A stretch of 64,000 bases of DNA, taken from NCBI GenBank assembly GCA_012103455.1, contig WLWT01000003.1:806001-870000 (forward strand). The letters are read 5' to 3'. The translations under genes were made by a program, and so were the position numbers. This document shows positions 43,637 to 51,766 of this stretch, piece after piece. Origin of the DNA: Gammaproteobacteria bacterium. Its GTDB lineage: Bacteria; Pseudomonadota; Gammaproteobacteria; HK1. Every line of letters starts with the position of its first letter. Positions within the stretch are counted from its first letter, which is position 1. The notes beneath the pieces were generated by a model. The model saw only the letters and a list, made by a program, of their open reading frames with translations. It was not told the origin of the DNA and did not search any database.

Positions 43637-45147
43637 GCGGCACGACCGAAGCCTTCGCGCGGGTCGAGATCGACGCCTTGCTCACGGACGCATCGTGGGA
43701 CCTGACCGACGGGTCTAGCGTGCTGTTCGAACACGCGTTGCCTGACGGTACGCAGGCCGACTACGTGTTGTGCGACCGGCAGGGCCGTCCGATGGCGGCG
43801 CTCGAAGCCAAGCGCGCCGGCATCGACCCTATCGCCGCCCGGGACCAGGGCCGCCACTATGCCGAACAGCTCGACGTCCCGTTCGTCTTCCTGTCCAACG
43901 GGAAGGAAGTGATGAATCAATCACGCGAAAAAAGCGTTTATGACATCCTGGGGCGCGACCCGGTTCACCCGTTCCCTGCGAGGATGGCGCCGGGCCTCGC
44001 GCTCGAAGTGATTGCAGAATATCGGAGGCCCCTACGTATTCTTGATCCCATGTCCGGATCTGGCACCGTGCTCGCCGTCGCGCACTCCAAGGGGCATCGA
44101 GCCGTAGGTGTCGATATGGACCCTCTTGCCGTGCTTATCTCAAGAGTTTGGACCACGGCCGTCAATGTGAAGACTGTTCAGGATATGGCCGAGACAGTGC
44201 TTGAGCATGCCCGCCACATGTTTGCTTCTTTGCCCACGCGGGATGCCTACCCCAGGGACGCGGACTCCGAGACTCGTCAGTTTGCAAGGTACTGGTTCGA
44301 TGGCTACGCGCGACGACAACTTGCCTCGCTCGCTACGGCCATAGAACAGGTTCGAGATAACACAATCCGTGAAGCGCTGTGGTGTGCGTTCTCGCGTCTC
44401 ATTATCAGCAAGCAATCTGGTGCATCGTTAGCGATGGACCTGTCTCATAGCCGGCCCCACCGAAAGTTCAAGCGTGCGCCAACTAAGCCGTTTCGGAAAT
44501 TTCTGTCCGCTGTTGAACGCGTCACGACGAACAGCATTGATGCAAGTAGTCAGTCTCCCGGACCTGTGGCACAAGTGTATGAAGGGGATGCCAGACACCT
44601 CGATCTGTCAGACAGTTCCATCGACTTGGTAATAACGTCTCCTCCGTACCTCAATGCGATCGACTACTTGCGGTGCAGTAAGTTTTCGTTGGTATGGATG
44701 GGATATTCGGTCAGCGAGGTCCGTCGGCTCAGAGCCACTACGGTTGGCACTGAGATAGGATTGGACGCGCGCGACGATCAGGAAATCCAGAAAATTCTGT
44801 CCGCACTAAAGTTGCGGCCGAAGTTACAAACGAGACAAGAGGCAATGCTGGCTCGGTACATCAATGACATGCAACGCGCTGTGGGAGAGACCTCTAGAGT
44901 ACTCAGTGCCAATAGGAAAGCGGTATACGTGGTCGGCGAGAATACTATACGCGGTACCTTTGTTCGCAATGCGATGATCGTGGAGGCGATCGCTAACAGC
45001 ACAGGGCTTCGCTGTACTGCCCGCCGCTCCAGAGAGCTACCGGCGAACCGGCGATACTTGCCTCCTCCGTCGAATCAATCGGATATGGCAAAACTCGACA
45101 ACCGCCTTCGCCGCGAGGTTATTCTCACGTTCCAGAAAGCGGCGTAA
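43621..45147 (+). CDS. HsdR-type nuclease N-terminus fused to a DNA methylase
   Basis: 508 residues in two parts. Residues 1-~96 match the N-terminal nuclease region of type I restriction subunits (EAFARVEIDALLTDASWDLTDG, then DYVLCDRQGRPMAALEAKRA with a D...EAK active-site pattern). The rest is a DNA methyltransferase: SAM motif DPMSGSGTVLAVA near residue 142 and catalytic SPPYLNAIDYL near residue 340. The helicase part of HsdR is absent. An internal ATG at 43912 with GGAAGG upstream starts exactly at the methylase part, and base composition drops there, so this may be a recent join in which the methylase can also be made alone. Confidence 0.75.
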   Translation: MDGGVSGTTEAFARVEIDALLTDASWDLTDGSSVLFEHALPDGTQADYVLCDRQGRPMAALEAKRAGIDPIAARDQGRHYAEQLDVPFVFLSNGKEVMNQSREKSVYDILGRDPVHPFPARMAPGLALEVIAEYRRPLRILDPMSGSGTVLAVAHSKGHRAVGVDMDPLAVLISRVWTTAVNVKTVQDMAETVLEHARHMFASLPTRDAYPRDADSETRQFARYWFDGYARRQLASLATAIEQVRDNTIREALWCAFSRLIISKQSGASLAMDLSHSRPHRKFKRAPTKPFRKFLSAVERVTTNSIDASSQSPGPVAQVYEGDARHLDLSDSSIDLVITSPPYLNAIDYLRCSKFSLVWMGYSVSEVRRLRATTVGTEIGLDARDDQEIQKILSALKLRPKLQTRQEAMLARYINDMQRAVGETSRVLSANRKAVYVVGENTIRGTFVRNAMIVEAIANSTGLRCTARRSRELPANRRYLPPPSNQSDMAKLDNRLRREVILTFQKAA

Positions 45148-45499
45148 CCCCCTAATCGCTACTTAACCGTAGAGGGTGAATTGGATCCATTGGGCTCACT
45201 CACAGCCAGTCAAGGTCCGGACGTTGTGGTGGACTTGTCGCATCTTGTATGCAACCGGTGCCTGAATCCTCCTCAACGGGGTCGGTGCTCAACCTGTTGA
45301 TCTCGCACTGTTGGGTGGGTTCTCCCTTGCTGCTCTTCGTCTCCTTTCCAACCGACCGCTTGGTGCTCCCGGAGCTGAGCCACATCGGAGTTCGTACATC
45401 GGGGCGTGCCTTTGTCCCGCTTGGTCTGGAGAACTCGGACATGATAGCAGATGCGTCGTCGTGCTCTGCATCTTCCGGCAACGGCATCGACTCGGCTCG
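45148..45499. other. Island segment without a supported gene
   Basis: 352 bases between the methylase gene and the decayed integrase. Open frames run through it on the minus strand as continuations of integrase frames past their expected end, but they show no family pattern. No terminator or RNA is evident. Confidence 0.35.
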
Positions 45500-46195
45500 G
45501 AATCCCATGGCGCGGGCGATCGGACGACCGCCACCTGCCCGGCGGCCTCGCGAAGCGCCGCATCGTCGAGGTGGGCATAGCTCGCCGTGGTCTCGCGCTG
45601 GCGGTGTCCGAGCAGGCGCCCGATGGTGGTGAGCCCGACGCCGTTCATGACGCCCTGCGAGGCCCAGGTGTGCCGGCAGTCGTGAATGCGAAGGCCGGGC
45701 AATGCGGCTTCCTCCCGGATGCCGACCCAGAACGTGTAGAGCTTGTCCGAGGTGAGGTCCTGGGGGAATACCCGCTTCCGCCCCTCTGGCCGTGGAAGCG
45801 TCGCGAGTAGGCTTGCCGCTTCCGGCCCGAGCCAGATCGTGCGCGGTCCAGTCTTGGAATCTTCGAGCCGCGCGCTGGCGCCGTCTTCGGTCAACTCGCC
45901 GATCTCGTCCCACTTGAGATTGATGATTTCGGAGAGCCGTGCCCCGGTCAGGGGTGTTCTTCCCGGCGTCGGTCCAGCACTACGTCGAGGCGTTCGAGAT
46001 CTCCGACGATCTCGCGCCGGTGAACAGCAGGAGTCGGATCGCGGCAGCGGCCTGTCTGTCCTCGGCATGGTCGAGCACGAAGCCGAGACGCTTCAGCTCG
46101 TCCAGCGACAGGAAGCGCTCGCGCGGGGTCGTCTTGTAGCGGCGCATGTTGCGGCAGGGGTTGGAGCCCTGGGGACGAAGGTCCCAAAGCTCGGG
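45500..46195 (-). pseudogene. Tyrosine integrase of the island, truncated and frameshifted
   Basis: The minus strand reads LWDLRPQGSNPCRNMRRYKTTPRERFLSLDELKRLGFVLDHAEDRQ up to LLLFTGARSSEI, breaks near 45985, then restarts in another frame with LTGARLSEIINLKWDEIGEL and runs through the catalytic LRIHDCRHTWASQG and LLGHRQRETTASYAHLDD with the Tyr. A second frame change near 45522 would restore the end ARAMG. The N-terminal DNA-binding domain is cut off where the duplicated prepilin DNA begins (46195). The TGARxSEI segment appears twice, so the first frame break is a short duplication. Confidence 0.8.
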
Positions 46196-46512
46196 CGGCG
46201 CCGGGCGGGATGCTTGAAACCGTGCGCGACCGACCGTGCGATGGCGGAGATCCGCGAAGCTTTGCTCGGATATGCCATGATCAATCGGCGGTTGCCGTGC
46301 CCGGATACCGATATGGACGGGTCGCAAAACGGCGGGGGGCTGTGGCCTGTGCCGCCGATGAGGGATTTTTACCATGGGCGGACTTGGGCGCCGCCTCGGT
46401 TGATGCCTGGGGACGGTTGTACCGCTACCGGGTGACCGCGGCATTTGCCCGAGATGGTCTGAGCCTCAGTGACACGGGCGACATCATGATCACGGCTGGC
46501 GTTTTGCCCTAG
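46195..46512 (+). pseudogene. Chimeric, deleted prepilin gene copy (right flank)
   Basis: 46195-46227 matches the giant prepilin-like gene around 39129-39160 (shared core GGGCGGGAT then CTTGAAACCGTGCGC). From 46228 it continues as the next prepilin gene from 42031, jumps from about 42286 to 42627, and ends at the same TAG. The join is at equivalent points of the two paralogous prepilin genes. It has lost the leader and helix and has small indels, so it cannot make a pilin. Its TAG overlaps the kinase stop codon (CTAG). Confidence 0.75.
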
Positions 46513-48263
46513 AGCTTTTGCCGGAGTACATGACTTTTGGGGTTTGGGGGCCACTGCGGAGAATGTTCCCTGGAGGGTCTCGATTCGCTATACGTGAGTT
46601 CAAAAGTTACGTTACCGGACTCGAGGTGTTTCGCATAAAGGCGAAAACCATGTTGTTCGGCGTGTTTGGCGGCCTGAAATAAGCCGATGCCGAGTCCGCT
46701 TTCCGAGGCTACGGGCGCTTTTAGCAAATCATCCAACAGCTCCGGCGCCAGCGCGTGACCGGTATCGCGCACTGCCAAGCGCAGCTTTTGCGATGTTGCC
46801 TCCAACTCTACGCCGATCTTGACCGACGCATCTTGCTGTTGCTTGTAGCGGGCGTTTTCCAGCAGGTTCTCGCCGACGCTGTCGAACAGCTCTTCCGGTA
46901 TATCGTAGGGCGTTTCGATATCCGCATGGAGTTCTACATCCGAGCGTTCGTGCCGTTGGCAAAATGCCGTCCACCAATCGGCGATGGATATTTTGCGATG
47001 GGCGATCACCTGAGGCGTTTGCAGTTTATCGAGTGCCAAGCGCAAACGCGAACTCAACGCTGGCAGTTGCCGCTCGAGCAAGTGTAATAATTCATCGCGT
47101 TTTGCCGGCGGCGTACCCTCTATCGCGGCAGTGAGGCCATATAAAGATTGCAGCAGATTTTTGATGTCGTGGGTGATGCGCGCGCCAGTCTCGTACACGG
47201 CTTCCATGTGCGCCCTATGGGTGAGTTCCGTCTCGTGTGCTTTGGCGCGGTGAAAATGTGCCAGCAGGCGGATAAGCAACTTACCGTGCAGCGACAGGGC
47301 CGTACCGATGCGGTCGTGAAGGTAGACAGTAACCCGGATCCCCTCATCGTGGATGGTGAAGGCGTTTTGCGAGGTGTCCCCAAGATGGGTCGGTGCCGCA
47401 GCGGGGCGGGCACGCCAAGTAACGCCTAGTACCCACGGTAAAGCCAGCAGTTCACGCATCGCCGCAGCTAGAAAATCGTCGGGTTTGCGCAAGCGTCTTG
47501 CCAGCGTGGCGATGCGGTGAAGCCAGACTTCGAATGGTGTGCCTATATTCATCAAGTATCGTGTCCAGAGTTGACCCAGGCCGCTGAAGCCGGCGAAAGG
47601 GGCCCACAACCAACTGATGGCGAGCAAGAATACGCCGATGCTTGCGGTCGTTTGAAATAGAGCTACCGGGTAACCGACGCCGGCATCGAACCAGCGCAGT
47701 AACGCGCCCATGGCGAGCACCGAGACGAGTAAAGAGACGGTCAACCCGCAGAGGAAGTCCACTGCATGGGTGGCGCGCGGCGCGGTCTGGTGCGCTGGGA
47801 CCAGGAGTAAAACGCAGGGTACCGCCAGCAAACCATACTGGGCGATGGATCGGACCAGGCCGGAGATATGGATCCCGAACATGGGAGGCACGGCGCCGAT
47901 CAGCAGCTCTATCACCAGAAATATCATGGTTATCATATAAGCGGTTCGTGCGCGCCGGCCCTCGGTCATGCGCCCGCCCACCAGGCCGATGAGCAGCACT
48001 AGCCAAACCGTGATCAGCCCCCAGTCCATCCACGCTACCGCCGCGACTATGCACAGGATGGAGATCCCGGCGGCGGCCATTGCCAGTTGCTTCTCGCGGC
48101 GCCAGATCGGTTGCCAAATTAGGAACAAGCCGAAGTGGGCCAGCCATAGCGAGCGGGAGGCGGCGCTGCCGAAGTCCAGCCATAAAGTCCCGTGCAGGAC
48201 GAACAGCATAAGTCCGAGAATGCGATACTCGTGACGATGAGCAAGCAGGACGTTCAGGCGCAT
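46509..48263 (-). CDS. Membrane sensor histidine kinase (PrsK/PilS-like)
   Basis: 584 residues. The N-terminal half has about eight hydrophobic segments with short loops and no periplasmic domain. The H box is ITHDIKNLLQSLYGL near residue 367, and the ATPase has the N box GENLLENARY, a G1-like DTGHALAPELL and G2 GLGIGLFQAAKHAEQHG. The HD-x-KN form of the H box is like that of PrsK and related kinases that work with sigma-54 activators. No receiver gene is next to it; the Rec-AAA-Fis protein at 22.3 kb is the only sigma-54 activator in the window. It is divergent from the ABC-2 permease gene with 76 bases between starts. Confidence 0.85.
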   Translation of the reverse strand: MRLNVLLAHRHEYRILGLMLFVLHGTLWLDFGSAASRSLWLAHFGLFLIWQPIWRREKQLAMAAAGISILCIVAAVAWMDWGLITVWLVLLIGLVGGRMTEGRRARTAYMITMIFLVIELLIGAVPPMFGIHISGLVRSIAQYGLLAVPCVLLLVPAHQTAPRATHAVDFLCGLTVSLLVSVLAMGALLRWFDAGVGYPVALFQTTASIGVFLLAISWLWAPFAGFSGLGQLWTRYLMNIGTPFEVWLHRIATLARRLRKPDDFLAAAMRELLALPWVLGVTWRARPAAAPTHLGDTSQNAFTIHDEGIRVTVYLHDRIGTALSLHGKLLIRLLAHFHRAKAHETELTHRAHMEAVYETGARITHDIKNLLQSLYGLTAAIEGTPPAKRDELLHLLERQLPALSSRLRLALDKLQTPQVIAHRKISIADWWTAFCQRHERSDVELHADIETPYDIPEELFDSVGENLLENARYKQQQDASVKIGVELEATSQKLRLAVRDTGHALAPELLDDLLKAPVASESGLGIGLFQAAKHAEQHGFRLYAKHLESGNVTFELTYSESRPSREHSPQWPPNPKSHVLRQKL

Positions 48264-48339
48264 GGTGTCAGTGAGTGCTCTGCTGGAAACTGGACAATAT
48301 TCAAATCAGACAACGGCCCAACCGGACAACGCAGGAACG

Positions 48340-49116
48340 ATGCGGATCAATTCTTCTATCGAAGCCATAGCGAGGTATACCTTACTTGAAGCGGTGCGCA
48401 ACCGGCTGTTGTGGTTAACCCTGGCCGCTATCTCGCTGACCATGATCATGGCGGTGTTTTTGGCGCAGGTGGCGCTCACGGAGGCGGCGGAATTTCGGGC
48501 TGCGCTGCTGGGTGCTTGCTTGCGCCTTGAGGCGGTTGTTCTGGTCAGTTTGTTCGTCATCACGAGTTTTGCCCGCGAAATCAACGATAAAGGCTTCGAG
48601 ATGTTGTTGTCCTTACCGATAAGCAGGGCCGATTTGCTGCTTGGAAAACTACTGGGATTCGCCGGCCTGGCCCTGGTCATCGCCGCCCTCTTCGGCCTTG
48701 CGTTGAGTTTTACCGCGCCGCTAGGGCAAGTGTTTATCTGGACGGTGTCGTTAGCATTGGAACTGCTGATGGTGACCATCCTTAGCGTGTTGTTCTCGCT
48801 CACCTTCGCCCAGATCCCCGCCGCCATGGCCGGGGTGCTGGCTTTCTATGCCTTAGCCCGCACTATGGCTGCATTGCAACTCATGGGCAAAGGACCCATG
48901 CAGATAAACGAAGGGCTGGTTCACGATGTCATGGTGTCGGTATTGGATGGTTTGGCTTATATGCTGCCCAGCTTGCATGAATTTACCCGTACCGAATGGT
49001 TGGTCTATCACACCGCTCAGTGGCGCGATCTTCCAACCCTGCTCGGGCAGGGCGCCGTCTATTTGGGTCTTTTGACGGCCGCCGCTCTTATCGATCTGTA
49101 CCGGAAAAACCTATGA
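48340..49116 (+). CDS. ABC-2 type transporter permease
   Basis: 258 residues from the ATG at 48340. Six hydrophobic segments are seen, starting with LLWLTLAAISLTMIMAVFLAQVAL, and the motif SLPISRADLLLGKLLGF (the cytoplasmic coupling region of ABC-2 permeases such as NosY/GldF) lies near residue 95. The ATPase subunit is encoded 1.9 kb downstream at 51005, after a membrane protein and a prepilin. What it moves is unknown; transport linked to the prepilin is an inference from order alone. It overlaps the next gene by 4 bases (ATGA). Confidence 0.85.
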   Translation: MRINSSIEAIARYTLLEAVRNRLLWLTLAAISLTMIMAVFLAQVALTEAAEFRAALLGACLRLEAVVLVSLFVITSFAREINDKGFEMLLSLPISRADLLLGKLLGFAGLALVIAALFGLALSFTAPLGQVFIWTVSLALELLMVTILSVLFSLTFAQIPAAMAGVLAFYALARTMAALQLMGKGPMQINEGLVHDVMVSVLDGLAYMLPSLHEFTRTEWLVYHTAQWRDLPTLLGQGAVYLGLLTAAALIDLYRKNL

Positions 49117-49898
49117 TTCGCGCGTGGTTGCAACGCGACAGACCGTTTTCTCAGGTGCCGCGGTGGATATTGGTGGCGGCGCTAGCGACACTGTGCGCGC
49201 AACTGATCTGGCACGGGGTGCGGGCGCCGCCACAAGCGTTGGTGAGCGAACTTCCCGAAGCGCCTGAACCGGTGTTTGTCAGGCTGGCTTCCCTGGAAGA
49301 GCCCGTGGCTGCCGCCAAAGTGGCGCTGCTTTGGTTGCAAGCCTTCGATGACCCGCCTGGGGAGACACTCGCTTTCAAGGATCTCGATTACGAGCGGCTA
49401 GAGGCTTGGTTACGGCTGATTATGGAGTTGGATCCTCGCGCCCACGCGCCACTGTTAGCTGCTGCCAAGGTGTACACCAGCACGCCGGACCGGGAGCAGG
49501 TTATGCGGATGATGGCGTTGGTGCATGAACAGTTCTTGGCCGCGCCCAATGCCCGTTGGCGCTGGTTGGCGCACGTGGCCCTGTTGGCGCGCTACCGGCT
49601 TGAAGATGCGCAGTTGGCGCTGCGCTTTGCCAGAGATATCTCCTCCCATGCGGCGGCTGATACGGTACCGTTTTGGGCCCGTGATCTGACCGTTTTGTTG
49701 CTCGAAGATCTATGTGAACTGGAAGCTGCACGGGTGATGGTAGGAGGCCTGTTGGCCTCCAAGACCCTGAGTGACCCTGGCGAACTGGCATTTTTGCAGC
49801 GTAAACTCGAGGCATTGAACGCTGCTGAAGGATGTCCGCCCAGGGTTGAGGGCGAATTCCCTAGCCTAAGTCCTTCTGTATTCGGTCCATCGTCTTGA
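49113..49898 (+). CDS. Membrane-anchored helical-repeat protein of unknown function
   Basis: 261 residues. One N-terminal membrane helix (about 16-35, WILVAALATLCAQLIWHGV) and a periplasmic or cytoplasmic all-helical part with TPR-like pairs (AAKVALLWLQAFDDPP; RLEAWLRLIMELDPRAHAPLLAAAKVY; RWRWLAHVALLARYRLEDAQLALRFARDI). I do not recognise a named family. It is coupled to the ABC-2 permease by a 4-base overlap and stands directly upstream of the sigma-54 promoter of the prepilin. Confidence 0.75.
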   Translation: MIRAWLQRDRPFSQVPRWILVAALATLCAQLIWHGVRAPPQALVSELPEAPEPVFVRLASLEEPVAAAKVALLWLQAFDDPPGETLAFKDLDYERLEAWLRLIMELDPRAHAPLLAAAKVYTSTPDREQVMRMMALVHEQFLAAPNARWRWLAHVALLARYRLEDAQLALRFARDISSHAAADTVPFWARDLTVLLLEDLCELEAARVMVGGLLASKTLSDPGELAFLQRKLEALNAAEGCPPRVEGEFPSLSPSVFGPSS

Positions 49899-49955
49899 AG
49901 TCTAGGCGCTTGCGGCACTGGGGGCTGCCCTCAGGGCAAGTGTTTGGTCTTGTAT

Positions 49956-49990
49956 TGTCGAATTTTCGACAGAGTGTCGAGCATTCGACA
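49956..49990. promoter_or_regulatory. Two palindromes, candidate activator-binding sites
   Basis: TGTCGAATTTTCGACA (49956-49971) and TGTCGAGCATTCGACA (49975-49990) share the arms TGTCGA...TCGACA, with centres 19 bases apart (about two turns). They lie about 110-140 bases upstream of the -24 element of the sigma-54 promoter, the usual place for enhancer sites of NtrC-type activators. The binding protein is not known. Confidence 0.65.
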
Positions 49991-50096
49991 GCCCGTTTCG
50001 CTGCATACTGCCAACTCTTCGCGCGCAATGCGGCACGCACGGGCTAAGCCACTGATTTTAACCCCGGATCGGCCTGAAAGCCGGGTGACAAGATGT

Positions 50097-50112
50097 TGGC
50101 ACGATAGATGCT
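50097..50112 (+). promoter_or_regulatory. Sigma-54 (-24/-12) promoter of the prepilin gene
   Basis: TGGCACGATAGATGCT matches the consensus TGGCACG-N4-TTGCW at all but one of the defined bases. The GG (50098-50099) and GC (50110-50111) are separated by exactly 10 bases. Transcription would start near 50123, giving a ~100-base leader before the prepilin ATG at 50222. Confidence 0.8.
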
Positions 50113-50221
50113 TTTGTTGCTGGTATATGTACCTTTGTTCTGGTGTGTATGCTGTTGTCTTGCTCGAGGTCTTGAAAGACGTTTTAGCGGACGAGGCGAC
50201 ACTGTTGTGGAGAGTCGGTCG

Positions 50222-50944
50222 ATGCGTCAGCGCCAAAGCGGATTTACCTTGGTTGAAATAGCCATTGTGTTGGTCATCATCGGGTTGTTGTTGGGCGGTA
50301 TTATTCAGGGCCAGCAGCTTATCAACAGCGCACGGGTAAAGAACCTGGCGGAGACCAATAGTAGTGTGCAAGCGGCTTATTTCGGTTTCATCGATCGATA
50401 CCGGCAGGTCCCGGGGGACATGAATCAGACTGCCGCGCAAGATGCGATCGGTGTGACGATTACCGGTGGTGGCGATGCCAATGGCATTCTTTCCGTGTCC
50501 TCCGGCCTGCCGTACCGCGAGCCCAATGCCGCATGGGAGCATTTGTCGAAGTCCGGTTTTATTCAGGGTAGTTATAGTGGTGGCGGTGGCGAGCCAACGG
50601 CCGCCAACAACAATGCGCCTTTTAATGCATTCAACAATTCGATGATCCTCGGTGTATCACCGGATTATCTATCGACTCGGACAACGATCCCGCCGCGCTT
50701 GCAGTTCATCATCGGCCGTGGCATCCCCGTTGGCGTCATTCGCGAATTGGACACTAAGGTGGATGACGGTAATCCGGCGGCAGGTGTGTTTCGCGCCACT
50801 TTAGCTACGCCTACCCTGTTTTTGGGGACAAACTCCTGGGGCGGTTCGGCGGCGAACTGTACGACTACCGCAACGGGGTCAACGACTGTTATTTACAATG
50901 TCGCTGGCGGTGCATCGGACTGTAACGGCTTGTTCTTGTTTTGA
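50222..50944 (+). CDS. Type IV prepilin within an ABC transporter operon
   Basis: 240 residues from ATG 50222 (an upstream ATG gives an unrelated tail). Short basic leader MRQRQSG, PilD site G-FTLVEIAIVLVIIGLLLGGIIQGQQL with Glu5, and a C-terminal globular part with a likely disulfide pair (NCTTTATG...SDCNG). The sequence after the helix (INSARVKNLAETNSSVQAAYFGFIDRYRQVPGDM) resembles Proteobacterial pilins with DUF-type GSPII domains. It sits between the permease and ATPase genes of an ABC-2 transporter and has its own sigma-54 promoter. Confidence 0.9.
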   Translation: MRQRQSGFTLVEIAIVLVIIGLLLGGIIQGQQLINSARVKNLAETNSSVQAAYFGFIDRYRQVPGDMNQTAAQDAIGVTITGGGDANGILSVSSGLPYREPNAAWEHLSKSGFIQGSYSGGGGEPTAANNNAPFNAFNNSMILGVSPDYLSTRTTIPPRLQFIIGRGIPVGVIRELDTKVDDGNPAAGVFRATLATPTLFLGTNSWGGSAANCTTTATGSTTVIYNVAGGASDCNGLFLF

Positions 50945-51004
50945 AGCAGGCCCGCCCTGAGCGCTTGTCGGATCAGTGAGTGTGAACGATATCGGCTAAC
51001 ACGG

Positions 51005-51739
51005 ATGGGTGCAGGTATAGGGAACGGGGTCATACAGATCAGGGGGTTGGTGAAGCGCTTTGGCGATCGATATGTGCTTCACGACATCGACTTGCAGATC
51101 GACAGCGGCGAGATGTTCGCCCTGGTCGGTATCAATAGCGCCGGTAAGACTACAATTATCAAGAGTTTGCTTGATTTCGCCAGCTTTGAAGCGGGCGAGA
51201 TCATGATCTTTGGCAAGCGCCATGACCGTCATGAAGCCCGCGCCGAACTCGCTTACCTGCCCGAGCGTTTTGTGCCTCCTTATTATTTGACAGGCCGCGA
51301 TTTTCTGAAGTACTCGGCCCGCCTTCATGGTGGCCGGTACGATGAGGAGAATGCGCTCGTAGTGATAGATTCTCTGGAATTGGACGCCAGCGCTCTTGCC
51401 TGGTCAGTACGCCGATATTCCAAGGGGATGGCGCAGAAATTGGGTCTGGCGGCCACATTTTTGGCCAATAAGCGCCTGCTGGTGTTGGATGAGCCCATGA
51501 GCGGGCTGGATCCCAAAGCCAGGATCTTGGTTAAGCGGGCCTTGCTGCGCCAGTGCGATACGGGGTGTACGGTGTTTCTGACCACCCATATGTTGGCGGA
51601 TGTTCACTCTCTTTGCGATCGCCTAGCTGTGTTGCACGCAGGCCGGATCGTCTTCTCGGGCAGTCCGGCAGCGTGTCTCCAACAGTTTTCGTGTGACTAC
51701 TTGGAAGATGCTTTTTTAGCTTGCATCGAGGCCGCCTGA
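51005..51739 (+). CDS. ABC-2 transporter ATP-binding protein
   Basis: 244 residues, a CcmA/NosF-like ATPase. Walker A GINSAGKTT, Q-loop region ELAYLPERFVPPYYLTGRDFLKYSA, signature RYSKGMAQKLGLAATFL (YSKGM in place of LSGGQ, as common in this class), Walker B LLVLDEPMSGLDP and H-loop LTTHMLADVHSLCD are all in place. It is the obvious partner of the permease at 48340. It is 60 bases downstream of the prepilin and probably also served by the sigma-54 promoter. Confidence 0.92.
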   Translation: MGAGIGNGVIQIRGLVKRFGDRYVLHDIDLQIDSGEMFALVGINSAGKTTIIKSLLDFASFEAGEIMIFGKRHDRHEARAELAYLPERFVPPYYLTGRDFLKYSARLHGGRYDEENALVVIDSLELDASALAWSVRRYSKGMAQKLGLAATFLANKRLLVLDEPMSGLDPKARILVKRALLRQCDTGCTVFLTTHMLADVHSLCDRLAVLHAGRIVFSGSPAACLQQFSCDYLEDAFLACIEAA

Positions 51740-51766
51740 CTTTTTCCCTGTGCCTCGATTGCCCCG

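Noticed and set aside
45200..45913. 237-codon minus-strand open frame in the island
   Set aside because: Its middle is the wrong frame of the integrase; only a short stretch (IARAMG) belongs to the integrase end.
42031..46560. Plain integrase att-site direct repeat explaining the island ends
   Set aside because: The repeated flank is several hundred bases, internally deleted and chimeric, unlike a short att core.
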